Assembly: GCA_027563935.2 (NCBI GenBank) | Contig: CM050454.1 | Location: 45,536,596-45,600,595 of the forward strand | Length of the DNA stretch: 64,000 nucleotides | Direction of reading: 5' to 3' | DNA from: Costus lasius | Lineage: Eukaryota > Streptophyta > Magnoliopsida > Zingiberales > Costaceae | Part shown: one piece after another, positions 47,172 to 58,692 of the stretch | Layout of the letters: every line of letters starts with the position of its first letter | Position numbering within the stretch: position 1 is the stretch's first letter | The notes under the pieces: generated by a model | Database searches by the model: none | Told to the model about the DNA's origin: nothing | The model's input: only the letters and a program-made list of their open reading frames with translations | Made by a program: the position numbers and the translations under genes

Positions 47172-48490
47172 TGAAGAAGGGCAGAACCCCAACGATCGGA
47201 CCTAAGGTATGGAGCTCTCTAATTTTAAAATTAAACATGAGCAAGTTCAATTTAACTAAGTGGCAGTGAAAGAAGATTAACATGCAACCTATGGAGATTA
47301 CTCTACTAGGATAGAAAATACCTGAGGCCCCCTTTACGGAAGGGGGCCAAGACCCCTTTCTCTGAATCCCCCTGCTCCCGCTACTTCAAGATGCTTCCCC
47401 TCTGCTTGGCATTGGAGGAAGATGAAGGACAACTTATTTGAAGATGACCACACGTAAGAGGACTTCAAGAAGAGAAAGATGGCTTTGTGGAGAAGAGGAA
47501 GAAGAGAAGAGAGGAAGGAGCTCTCGGCATTTCTAGAGGAAGAGAAGGGGAAGAGAAGGTATTTCGTTTGGAATCCACCAAACCAAGGTAGCTTGCGCTC
47601 ACAACATAGTTTTCTTGTTCAAAAAATCATAGACCAAGTGCAAAGTGATAAATACAAGGGCTTAAAACCCCTAATCCTCAACATTACAAAATCCCTCAAG
47701 TTTATCTAATGGTGGCTGATTAGTGGTTTGAATTTGGATAGTTCAGATGAGATGTTGTGTCCTATTTTTCCATTGGATAGGATGGGCGGTGGGGTGCTGG
47801 TATTGTAGCCGAAGACATTTGTTAAAGATGGGAAGATATGTTCTTGTAATTGCATGCTGGCGTGTGGAAACGTGATTGGGTGGAGCTGCATGTGTATCTT
47901 GGATTGTTTTGAAGAGGTGCCTCGGTTGGAGAACTATCAGCCGACTAGTTGCAGGTGCAGGTTGAAGACCGATTGGTTGGGGTGGCATGCGAAGCTGAAA
48001 GGGTGAAGAGATGCCTTGAATGGGAATTCAGCCGAGTGTGGTGGAGTCTTGCATGTTGACTTGGCATATGTGGATGTTGGTGGTGCTTTGGAAAATTTGT
48101 GGCTGGTTGTTGACGTAGTGGGCCTTTTAGATCTTGCTTGTGGATTAGCTCTTGGTGCATATATGGAAGTGGGCTGGCGCTATTGAGAGTGTTGATTGGT
48201 CTTGACTTGAGGATGGGCTGTTGAGGACTAGTGGTGCCTTGTAGTCCAATTACAGGTGCATATAATGTCCTAGGCTAAACATCCTACTACAATCACTACA
48301 AAATAAAATAAAGATGTGAAAATAAACCTAGGCTACAACCTAACTACAACATAAAACATCCAAAGTAGAGAATTAAGTTGTCTTACAAAATTGTTCTACA
48401 AGCTAGTCTTGCAACAAACAAGACTAGGTAGAACCGAATGGTGAAATGTAAACAAGTTCAAATGCTGAAAGTAAACACAATATCAAAACA
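47172..48490 (-). repeat. G 5' LTR
   Basis: The minus strand ends CCCTTCTTCA next to the PBS. The start is placed at TGTTTTGATATTG (48490) because H gag resumes within about 15 bp; this edge is approximate. It shares loose similarity with the F LTR (GAGCTCTCGGCA words). ORFs at 47479-47988 are unsupported. Confidence 0.6.
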
Positions 48491-51400
48491 TAATTAATTC
48501 ATGGGAGATGCTCCTGCATCAGATGTGCTACCGACTTCGAGAGAAGTACGTACTGCCCACCTATCGACAGCGCCTCCTCGATTCTTACTCGGTCATTTCC
48601 CAAGGGTCTGACACCGTCGACGAGTACCACACTTGCTTCGACGAGCTCGGCATCCGGTGTAACCTTAAGGAGGATCCAGTCTTCACCCTTTCCCGGTTCC
48701 GCAATGGTCTCCGCGAGGAGATCCGGCGCGCTCTACCCACCTATGGCCTCGACACGATCCTTCTTGTTCTTCACCATGCTCGTGAGGTCGAGTTGGACCT
48801 CAAGTCGCGCGCCCATCGTGCTGACCATCTCCCGGCTCATCGGCCCGTCCATGCGCCTCAGGCGCCTATCCCACCGCCTCGCTTTGAGGCGCCACCGCGT
48901 CCAAACCACACTGGCCCTCGTCGCCCTCCCTAGGATGCGCCCCGCGAGGCGCCTCCCCCACGGTTGACTTGGGAGGAGAGGGGCAAGGTGCCCCTTGCCG
49001 CCGTCCCTCCGGGCCCTTGTCGTCACTATAACCAAACCGGTCACTTCAATCGGGACTGTCCCCGTCGCTCGTTGCACATCGCGCCAGAGCGACGTGAATC
49101 CCGAACTCCTGCTCCTTGCAGCCCACCTATGGCCCAAGAGGTTGGACCACAGTGTTACACCGATGACGAGTCCATCCCGCGTCCCACGATGGTCGTGGTT
49201 CGCTGTACCCTTGTCCATAGCCCCCCTCCTTCGGAGGATTGGAAGCGCACGAGCATCTTTTACACTTACATCAAGTGTAACAGACACTCCTGCAAGATTA
49301 TGCTCGACGGGGGAAGTAGCCTCAACGTCGTCTCACGGACGGCGGTCACCCGATTCGACCTCACACTCGAGCCCCACCCTCGGCTGTACTCGATCGCCTG
49401 GGTTGATACGTCTAGTCTTCCTATAACCCACCGGTGCTAGGTTCCCATCTACTTTGGTGACTACTCGGAGAAGGTCTGGTGCGATGTAGCCTCCATGGAC
49501 ATCGCCCACGTCCTTCTCGGCCGCCCGTGGCTGTACACCGTGACATGATCCACTACACCTGCTCCAACACTTATGTCTTCCACCATGGGGGACGTAAGAT
49601 CTGTCTGACCCCGGCTCCGCCCAAGGAGCTGCGCGCCTCCACGTCCAAGGGTGTCATCACGCCCTTGCCTCCTGCCCCATCCTCACCACAGACGGTCGCC
49701 TTGGTCCGACCCGGCTCACTCATCCACGAGGCCCACGAGACCGAGGTGGTCTACGCCCTCATGGTCCGCGATGTCTCGCCCCTGCCTATCCCTCCGCCGG
49801 CCCCTTTGCCCATGGAGGTCACTGCCCTCTTGGATGAGTTTTCTAACATCTCCCCGGTCGACCTACCCATCGGCCTTCCACCTGACCGTGACATCCAACA
49901 TGACATCGACCTCGTCCCCGGGGCGTCTTTGCACAACCTGCCCCATCACCGCCTCAACCCCACTGAGCACACGGAGCTCAAGTGGTAGGTAGATGACCTC
50001 CTCGCCAAGGGCTTCATTTGTGAGAGCCTCAGCCCTTGCGCGGTTCCCGCCCTTCTTACACCCAAGAAGGATGGTTCTTGGCGGCTGTGTATCGATTGCC
50101 GCGCGATCAATCGCATCACCATCGAGTACCGCTTCCCCATCCTGCGCCTCGATGACATGCTAGACCTCATTTCCGGCGCCTGTTGGTTTAGTAAATTGGA
50201 TCTCCGAAGCGGTTACCATCAGGTCCGCATCCGCGAGGGTGACGAGTGGAAGACCGCCTTCAAGACAAAGGACGGTCTCTATGAGTGGTTGGTGATGCCC
50301 TTCGGCCTCACCAACGCGCCATCCAAGTTCATGCGCCTCATGAGTCAGGTCCTCCGTCCCTACATGGGGAAGTTTCTAGTCGTCTACTTCGATGACATCC
50401 TCATCTACAGCCTCACTCGTGCTGCCCATCTTGAGCACTTGCGCCTGACCTTCGACATTCTGCGTAAGGAACGTTTGTTCCTTAACACAAAGAAGTGTTC
50501 ATTCCTTGCGTCCCAAGTGCAGTTCCTTGGGTTCATTGTGTCTGACCGTGGTCTCATGGTCGACCCTGCGAAGATCGAGGCCATTCGACAACGGCCGGTG
50601 CCCGAGTCCGTCACCGAGGTCCGCAGCTTTCTCAGCCTCGCAGCCTTTTACCGCCGTTTCATCAAGGGGTTTAGTTCCATCGCTTCCCCTATGATGGCCT
50701 TCACCAAAAACGAGGCCTTCTCCTGGACCCCTGCGGCGAATCGCGCTTTCCTCGCGCTTAAGGACATCGTGACCTCTGCCCCGGTCCTCTGTCTCCCCGA
50801 TTTCTCAAAGGTCTTTGAGGTGGCGTGCGATGCCTCCGGCACCGGCATCGGCGGTACCCTTAGCCAGGAGGGCCACCCCATCGCCTTCTTCAGCGAGAAG
50901 CTGAACGAGGCCCGGCAACGATACTCCACATACGATAAGGAGTTCTACGCTATTGTCCAGTCACTCCGACAATGGCATCACTATCTCCTCCATAAAGAGT
51001 TTGTCCTGTTTAGTGACCACCAGGCCCTTTCCTTCCTCAACGCGTAGAAGAAGCTCATTCCTCACCATGCGAAGTGGGTCGAGTTTCTTCAGCAATATAC
51101 CTTTGTGATCACTCACAAAGCCAGAAAGGAAAACGTAGTGGCCGACGGCCTCAGTCACGTCCGCTCCCTACTCTGTTCGGTGTCCACGTCGATTCCCACG
51201 TTGGTCCATGTCCGTGATGAGTATGCCGACTGCCCCGATTTTGGACCCACTTACGCCTGGCTCCATGCCGATGATTCCCCGGACCTACCCTATCGCCTCC
51301 ACGATGGTTACCTTGTATACGGTAACCAGTTGTGCATTCCCCGGTCCTCCCTCCGCGAGCATCTGCTGCTCGAGCTCCACGCTGGCGGTGCCATCGGGCA

Positions 51401-52496
51401 CCATGGTCAAGATAAAACTCTTACCTTGGCCGAAGACCGCTTCTTCTGGCCCACTCTTCGTAAGGACGTCGATAGATTGTTCGCCACTATGGCCCATGCC
51501 AGCGTGCCAAGCCCCGTCCTGCTAACACCGGCCTCTATACCCCGCTCCCCATCCCTAGCAGTCCATGGCTGCACATTAGCATGGACTTTGTCCTCGGTCT
51601 GCCCTGCAACGCCTTGCGCCACAGACTCTGTCTTTGTCGTCGTGGACCGCTTCTCAAAAATGGCCCACTTCGTGCCCTACTCTCGGATGGCTGATAACTC
51701 CCATGTGGCTCATCTATTCGTTAGGGAAATCGTGCGGCTTCACGGTCTCCCTCTCTCCATCGTGTCCGACCGCGACACTCGGTTCGTCGGTCACTTCTGG
51801 AAATCCTTGTGGGCCCTCCTTGGGACCACTCTTCAGTTCTCTTCGGCGTACCATCCGCAGATGGACGGTCAAACCGAGGTGGTCAATAGGAGTTTGGGTA
51901 ACCTTCTGCGGTGTTTAGCTGGCGACTTCCGATGCCTCTGGGATGACTACCTTCCCATTGCGGAATTCGCGTATAACAGCGCGTCCCACCGCTCAACTGG
52001 GTTGAGTCCTTTCCAGGTCGTTCTCAGGCACCAGCCTCGCAAACCCATTGACATGCATAATGTCCCTCCACCTCCCTCCATCAACGAGTCTGCATACACA
52101 TTTGCCTCGCATCTCTCGGGTTTACACGATGAAATTCGCCGCTAGATTTTCTTGAGCAACATCTGGTATGCAGCTGAGGCCAACGTGCATCGTAGGCCAC
52201 ATCATTTCGAGGTTGGTGAGTATGTTCTGGTGCGTCTCCACCCTGAGTGCTTGAAATCGCGGGCCAATTGGAAGTTACATGCACGCTGCGCCGGCCCCTA
52301 TGCGATCCTACGGCGGCTTGGCACCAATGCTTATGTCCTTGACCTGCCGGCGGACTCCAACATCAGCCCCGTCTTCAACATCGCTGATCTTCTGCCCTAC
52401 TATGCACCCCTCCCCTCCGACGTCCCCTCCACCGACAGTGCCCCACTCTATTCTCCGGAGGAGAATTCGTTCCCCCCCCCCCCCCCGGATACTTGA
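48491..52496 (+). pseudogene. H gag-pol, Ty3/gypsy, 5'-truncated and broken
   Basis: It begins inside the Gag core (LREKYVLPTYRQRLL near 48532, FTLSRFRNGLREEIRRAL near 48685). The knuckle CRHYNQTGHFNRDC near 49018 has lost its second Cys. Protease reads IMLDGGSSLNVVS near 49297. Stops fall at 48931, 49438, 49986, 51045 and 52143, with a frameshift near 49535. RT covers about 49990-50700 with YFDD near 50385; RNase H ([12 protein letters not shown], near 50822) follows to about 51170. Integrase is about 51350-52300, but 51490-51615, which holds the first catalytic Asp ([10 protein letters not shown]), is read out of frame through two compensating indels. Asp (SDRDTRF) and Glu (QTEVVNRS) are in frame. 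The tail GPYAILRRLGTNAYVLDLP with FNIADLLPYY lacks a chromodomain and resembles CRM. Confidence 0.88.
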
Positions 52497-54152
52497 CGGA
52501 GTCATAGACGCCAATGAAGAGGGCCCAACCCCTCTAGAAGACAATTGGGCAGACTCCCCAGGCCCTGAGAAAGATACCCCAGAATTTTTGCCTCAAATGG
52601 AGTTCTACAGCGCCCGACACGGCCGTGACCGTCCGCCTCGACACCTTCACGCCCGCTCCTTCAGCCGTGACTGGATCGGTGACATCAGACCAGCCCGGAC
52701 ACGGCCAGGCCGTGACTAAAGACACGTCCATGACACGGTCGGGAAAAAATGCTAACGATAGCACAACCAGAAGCACGGCCGTGACACTGCCCATGAAAGT
52801 CTCGGCCAACTTCTACGCCCCTAAGCACGGGCATGCCTGCAAGCACGGCCAGACCGTGCTTCCTTCTGTGGATTTTGACCCCAAAAGCATGGCCCGAAGC
52901 ACGGCCGTGACGCTGCCCGTGAAAGTCTCGGCCGACCTCGATGCCCCTGAACATGGCCGTGCCCCCAAGCACGGCAAGGCCGTGACTACAGCGAAAAAAT
53001 CTGACCCGACTGTGACACTGCCTGTGAAGGTCTCGACCAGTGAGCCAGACGCCGAACACGGCCATGACACTAAGCACGGCCAGGCCGTGCTCAGCCCCAG
53101 AAAGTGCAAAGAGACCGCCCCTTTCCACGTCCGACGTTCGCAACGGTCCTCGCACCCGCCGGACTGGTTTGTCAGCGCGATGAGCCCCTCTACTGCCACG
53201 ACGTTCCCTGTTCGCTCCCTCCATGTGGCCTTGCCCACATCAACGACGTCTCTCCACCCCCTCAACATCACACCAAGGGTACAAGGACTGCACCAGGACC
53301 CCACGACGGATCGCTACAACAATCGGGTCCTCAATTCAACCCAAGAGACTGCTACAAATGTCCAGAATCAGCCCACGATCAGCCGTTTATGTTGCTTCGT
53401 GGTGGCCTGTTCGGAGATGGTGTAGCCCACCTACGACGGCCCATTCAGCGGCCCACACATGCCGAGTCACGCGCGCCCTCACTTGGCATATTCGCTGCAG
53501 TAGTAATTAGTTAGTTACTCTTGGTTGTTAGAGAGCATCTTGACTCTCTTTTAGGAAGTTAAAGTGTGTTGTCTTGTTCCCTAACCACTCTCATGTGAGT
53601 GTCATGTGCTTCCCCACCCTCTTGTCATATAAAAGAGGGCTGAGGGTCTTGTGAGTTTTCAGTTTTCGTTGTAGTTTGCGCCTTCCTTACGCGGAGGCCT
53701 TTGGTCCAGCAAAACTCCGAGGAGCTCGCCTAGGGTTCCCACAACCCTTTTCTTGTACGCTGATTTCCTGCTTTCAATCAAAACACCCGGCGAACCCCGC
53801 TAGGGCGCCGGGTCCTTTGCATTTTCATTCCGCTGCAATTGCGTCTTGGCGAGCTAGAGTTACCGGCTACCGTAGCATCGTGAAGGATCCGCGCGCTTAA
53901 TCGTGTAAAAGAAAATTGGCCCTGCGATCGAGGTGAGTGATTTCCATTAGTACACCGATCCGTGGTTTCTCTCCGCGCTGAGTGTTGCTCAAGTCATATC
54001 TATTGTGTTTTCATCGGTTTTCTCCACGGGTTTTCACCGTTCGCTGCGTTTCTCTTCCCTCGCCTCAAGACCCACTCACGATTTTCAGCATCATAGTTCC
54101 CCACCGTAGAGTACTGACTTAAGGAAACCTTTCCTATCATTTCGCTGCGTCA
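52494..54152 (+). repeat. H 3' LTR
   Basis: 1659 bp, TGACGGAGTCATAGACG ... CGCTGCGTCA. The pol stop codon TGA is the first LTR codon. A 15-C run lies just upstream (52472-52486). TATAAAAG is at 53628-53635 and the GC hairpin at 53785-53813. Relative to the 5' LTR it lacks 22 bp near 52620, breaking the LTR ORF. Confidence 0.9.
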
Positions 54153-54156
54153 GGGA

Positions 54157-56249
54157 TGTTGGTGTATATGCCCTAGGACCTAGTTTTGGTCCATCTTTGT
54201 ACTACTTGGCTCTGATATTAATATATATCTTTCTGGCATTGTCGTTATCATTATTTGTCTACACCTGCGATTGTGTACTTACATGATAATGTCCCTGGAG
54301 ACAGATTGGATCTGTGCTCGAACTATAGTCCCTAGTCGATGTACCTGAGTGGATATGGGACAACTCTGGTACTTGAGAGACTGGTATGTGGGCTGGTTAG
54401 GCACGTGGTGCTAACGCAGACACATGGGTGTATCATTGGAGGATATACTGGATAGACCCGCTGTGAGGCTATGACTTGGTGTCATGAGTTATCCTCACAA
54501 GTGATAGGAGATGCATTGATCCCTTGACTTGAGGTCATTGATCATTCTATATGGTTAGGGACTTGCTTTGATACAACCTAACACCTCGCCGTAGTTGGGA
54601 GGTTATAACAGTTGTTATTGAGCATGTCACGGCCCATATGAGAAGGTCAATGGACAGACATAGGATTTGCCCCTTCCTAAGGGAAGTATGATATCCACGG
54701 AGCTCCTCTATGGTTCTATGACTGAGAGTGTATGGCCATACCCAGGTGAGAACCTGTTCTAGTCATAGCCATGTGATTGGATGAAAACAAGTGGTGACAC
54801 ACTTGTCCAATCGGATATCAGTTCGGCAAAGAGACTGTAATGCATCTGTACCTAGTTGCGATGATGGGGATGTCGATGTCGATATCCATTCCAATAACCT
54901 GGGTAGCAACGATGCACTGCTAGGTGCCACTCACTGCTTGTGATGACCTTTGGTCAGCACTGCCAGCGTTAGAGGAACCTACAGGGTCGCACACCTTGAT
55001 ACTCGAGTTTTCATATTGATCGGGTAGCCTTTAGATCGAGTTATTGGATAACTCTGATCTATTTGGGAGATTTCATCAGCGCCAATGGGCCTGATGAGAT
55101 GGAAGAAACTTATTGGGGCCAACTTCCGTTTTTGGCATATCGATCAAATTAACCATGGTTAGCCTCATTTAACCATGGGTTAAATTGGATTGGATCCAAT
55201 AGCTTGGTTAACATGCATAATGGACTTTGGGCTTGGCCCATTGCTTAGTTGGGCTTGCTAATAAGTTGTATTGAAGGGCTATGAGGCTTGAAGGGTATAA
55301 TGGGGATGAATTAATAGGATAGGCGCATATGGAATCCTAGTTGGACTAGGATTTGCGCCTATGCCTTGTTTGGTATCTCCTAGGTGATTAAATCAAATTG
55401 GATTTGATTAAATCACACAAGATAATTGATTGGATTGTGTTTGACAATTGTGGGCTGATTATTAACATAATTAGAGTCCTAATTGGATTAGGACTTGCGC
55501 CCAAGCCACATTAGGCAATCCATCATATTGCCTTGACTAGGTCTAGGCGCATGGATGGGATTAATGCCTCATATGGCATGATATGGGCGCATATGGCTGA
55601 TGCTTGCTTTGGCAAGTCTTAGGCGCATATGGGAGTGGAGATTTAATCAATATATTTGATTGGATAATCTCCTAGAATCATGCCCTAATTGTCAACACTT
55701 GCCATTCTCCCCTAACCGCCTCTTGCTCCTATAAATAAGCCCTTGCCGCCCCCTCTCTTCATGATGCTTATTCCTTGGAGGCGTGAAGCATTAGAGGGCG
55801 ACGGCTTGGAGAGCTTAGAGCTCTTCTTCTTCCATCAAGGGCGCAAGCATGCTTCTCCTTTTCCTTTCCTTGGCGCAAAGGAACAAGAAGGCTTGCGGCG
55901 TTCTCTTCTCCTTCCATCTCCTTGACGCATCACATCTTGGTGGTGGCGCAAGTTGCTTGGAGGACTCTCCTATGGCATGGATCTTCTTCCCGAGGCTAGC
56001 ACCGGGCGAGGAAGAAGAAAACTTGAGGAATCCGTGTGTGCGAGACTGCAGAGGGCGAACACTTGGGCGCCTTCATCGACATCGGCTTCTAATTGCTTAA
56101 AGGTACTTACTATCACATCGTGTCGACCCCCTCGCAAGAGATCTTCACTGGGTTTTTGGGACTAGCCTGTTTCGGGGACATTCTTCCGCTGCGTAAAATG
56201 TATGTCCATGGCTCTGAAAATTGTAAAATGTCCCCGGGGTTTCCCAACA
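54157..56249 (+). repeat. Solo LTR J, B/E copia family
   Basis: 2093 bp, TGTTGGTGTATATG ... GGTTTCCCAACA, with a perfect TSD AGGGA (54152-54156 and 56250-56254). It is collinear with the E LTR, not the shorter B LTR. The palindrome GTATGGCCATAC is at 54730-54741, hairpins at 55321-55360 and 55475-55495, and TATAAATA at 55730-55737. It has no internal domain. Confidence 0.95.
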
Positions 56250-56255
56250 AGGGAG

Positions 56256-56645
56256 AACTAGTCCGACCGCGTGTCAGAACCCTACGGATTGTACCGATAA
56301 TTTAGTCTGTGGGAGCAGACGAGATTATTGGAGGAAAGCTACCTACATGACAAAGGAAGCTGAATCCCTTGAACTAGGAAGGACTTCGGCAATAGAGTTT
56401 AACTATTCAACTGTAAGGAGTCAAGGTGGTGAACCCATATCCTGATGCATCTCCTCATTATAATTCTCTCGTGTGATTTCCTCTTTCTACTTTCCTGCGT
56501 ATTTAATTATTTCGTTATCTTAAACTTCAACCATTTCGACATCGTCTAGCTAGCGATTTCTAGATCTGACGGTATTTGCCCATTAGTCCCTGTGGGATCG
56601 ATATTTTATTACTTTGATAGACCCATGCACTTGCGGGAAATGTCT
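56256..56645 (+). repeat. I 3' LTR, right end
   Basis: After H and J the I LTR resumes (AACTAGTCCGACCGCG...). It ends with CCCTGTGGGATCGATATT and CATGCACTTGCGGG, phrases typical of the U5 end of Athila-type LTRs. The exact end and any TSD are obscured by K. Confidence 0.55.
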
Positions 56646-57057
56646 ACTATATTTGTGGGCACTATCACCTTCGGAAAACCAAAGATCTGATTAAGCTGTG
56701 AAAGCGTAAGGGTGCATTCCTGGTTTGCCAACCAGAAAGAAATGATCCCGTCGTCCTCATCATCATGGATGTTTACATCGACCTCCAAGCACAACATAAA
56801 CTCCAAGGTGATCGGCATGTATGTCACCGGTGCCGTACGGAAGAACTCCCTCCAACCGATCTACTGAAACATATGTAATACGTCATCATGGAGCCTGAGT
56901 GTAATAGGAGTACTGCGATCCAGGTAACGGGTGTTGATGACCTGACGATACTCCAATAGATCATAGCGCGACTTCTACGCAGCATCCCGGAATAGAATAC
57001 CATGCTCGTTCGGTTCCGGTTCCACGGCTGGACGCTTGGAGGACTTCCGCGCCATCG
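56646..57057 (-). pseudogene. K ORF1 / env-like, N-terminal part
   Basis: Starts MARKSSKRPAVEPEPNEHG at 57057. The segments RYLDRSTPITLRLHDDVL, VTYMPITLEFMLCLEVDV and WLANQECTLTLSQLNQIFGFP align with the I protein. There are stops near 56976 and 56863. The similarity ends just after FGFP, at the boundary with the I LTR. Confidence 0.7.
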
Positions 57058-58200
57058 TCTTCCTTTGGCTGAACATGATGAAGAGGGCTAGAGAACTGGC
57101 GGCTGGAAATGGGAGAAGAAGCCCTTTAAGCAGTAGACTCTGGAGAAGTGGCGGTGGAATCCAGCGAGGTAGTGGCGCTGGCGAAGATCAAGCAGCAGCT
57201 GAAGGTGGCAGAAGAGAGCTGAAGAAGGCTGAGCAGCGGCGGCGGCAGTAGGAAAAGAGAACTGGAGGCAACTGGCAGCAGGAAGTGAAGATCTAGCGGC
57301 GGTGCTGAAGAAAAACCAGAGATCTGGGGCGAAAATCCTAGATCTGGAAAAACTGGAGGTGCCGGAAGGTCGAGGGGACTGGCGGCCGGCAATGTAGGAG
57401 CCCAAAGAACCTTCGGCGGCGAGATCTGGTGGAAATCAGCGGCGATCGGCTGCAGGCGGCGACAGCATCGAACAGACAAAAACACGCCGAGAAACCCGGA
57501 TCTGGGTGTCGCCGAGAACAGGAGAAGGATGCTGAAGCAACAGACGGCAACGAAGCAGAAATCTGGTGGCTGGAGACGAAGAAACCCGTTGAGAAATGGC
57601 GGCAGTGGCGAAAGAACGGGCGTGAACTCTAAGTTCTGCCACCACGCCTTCTTATATGCGGAAAAGGTGAACTCAAGCACGGCTGTGACAGTTTTCATGA
57701 CTTACCTGTGACTGGCTCGTCAAAATCCAAAGGTTATAAGCACGGGCGTGATCAGGTACACGGCCTAGCTGTGCTATCCTCGGCGAAGCGGGCCGAATGT
57801 AAACACGCCCGTGATGGAAAACATGGCAAAGCCATGACAATCTCGTCAAAAATAATCCAGATAGCATTCACGGCCGTGACTAAGATCACGGCATACCCAT
57901 GATGACTGCGGCAACCTGGTGGAAATGTGCGAGCTGATCACGGCCGTGATGCGCATCACAGCCAGGCCATGAACGGCTCGACGATGGTCAAAAATTGCCA
58001 AAAATTTCCACAATTAATAAGATGTCATTCAATGCATAAAACAAGGAAAATTATGCCATGGGTCATAACAAAAAATTATCGAAACAAATATAACAAACTA
58101 ACAAAACAAACAGCCACAGAAATAAACAACAGTCTATCTATCAACACAACATAATAAAAGATAAATACTTGGGGTGCCTCCCAAGCAGTGCTGGTTTAAG
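57058..58200 (-). other. K spacer: purine-rich leader and GCCGTGA repeats
   Basis: 57070-57650 is GC- and purine-rich on the plus strand. A 190-codon minus-strand ORF (Pro/Leu/Ser-rich, 57126-57698) is probably fortuitous. 57660-57985 carries at least eight CACGGC/GCCGTGA-type words in direct and inverted orientation. The conserved hairpin is at 58168-58185. 57990-58160 is A-rich with nothing recognised. Confidence 0.55.
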
Positions 58201-58692
58201 GTCAACAGCTAGACCAATGTCTGTGCTTTATCATGGCATGTCTAGTGGGTTAGAGGCATAAGAAAGGGCAAGTACTCGCCCCTTTCTTCTTCGCCTAAAA
58301 TTCACACCTATAGAGATAAGCATTAATAGTAATAGGTGGACAGTGTAAAATGTCTTAAAATCATACAAAACAGGAATAGTTTTAAATGCAAAGTCATTCT
58401 TCCCATAGTCCAATGAATAGTTCTCATTCCCATTATGAAACATCCTCGTGCAACCAAAATTAGGGTCCCCGTCAAACAAGTCTTCATGATTGGATAGTTT
58501 CGCCCTCATCTGTTTAGCCCCTGCTTCCATATTAGTGCAACGGTGGGATGCAAGAAAATCCCACTTGTGGCACGAACAAGTTGCAAACATGGGCATTGTC
58601 TCAACACTACAGCACGAGCTTGAAAAAAGAAAATCTGGCGTAAGAGCAGATAGATAAAAATCTAAAATAGTATCACTGAAGTTTAGAGAAAG
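58201..58692 (-). other. K region replacing RT-integrase
   Basis: A 121-codon frame (58596-58231) with no recognised family; it includes FDGDPNFGCTRMFHNGNENY and RRRRKGRVLALSY. It sits where the rest of pol should be. It may be a short residual or captured sequence; no function can be assigned. Confidence 0.4.

Larger units (their letters stand above)
43910..48490 (-). mobile_element. Element G: truncated Ty3/gypsy with deleted gag core
   Basis: On the minus strand: 5' LTR (48490-47172), PBS (47170-47159), leader, gag start (46223), then a protease region ending at 43910. The gag core, zinc knuckle, RT, integrase and 3' LTR are absent. Solo LTR O interrupts it at 44310-45995. The simplest history is insertion into the gag of H followed by one deletion reaching from the H 5' LTR into the G protease. 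Confidence 0.72.
42438..54152 (+). mobile_element. Element H: Ty3/gypsy, CRM-like, with internal deletion and nested G
   Basis: The TSD GGGAG is at 42433-42437 on the left. On the right it is split by the later J insertion (54153-54156 plus 56255). The 5' LTR is truncated (42438-43909); gag-pol lies at 48491-52496; the 3' LTR is 52494-54152. G occupies 43910-48490. The end of the 5' LTR, the PBS, leader and gag start are missing. The integrase end and coding into the LTR suggest the CRM lineage, by inference. Confidence 0.85.

Noticed and set aside
57126..57698. 190-codon Pro/Leu/Ser-rich minus-strand ORF as a host protein
   Set aside because: It lies in the K spacer between repeats and ORF1; composition bias of a purine-rich strand explains the open frame.
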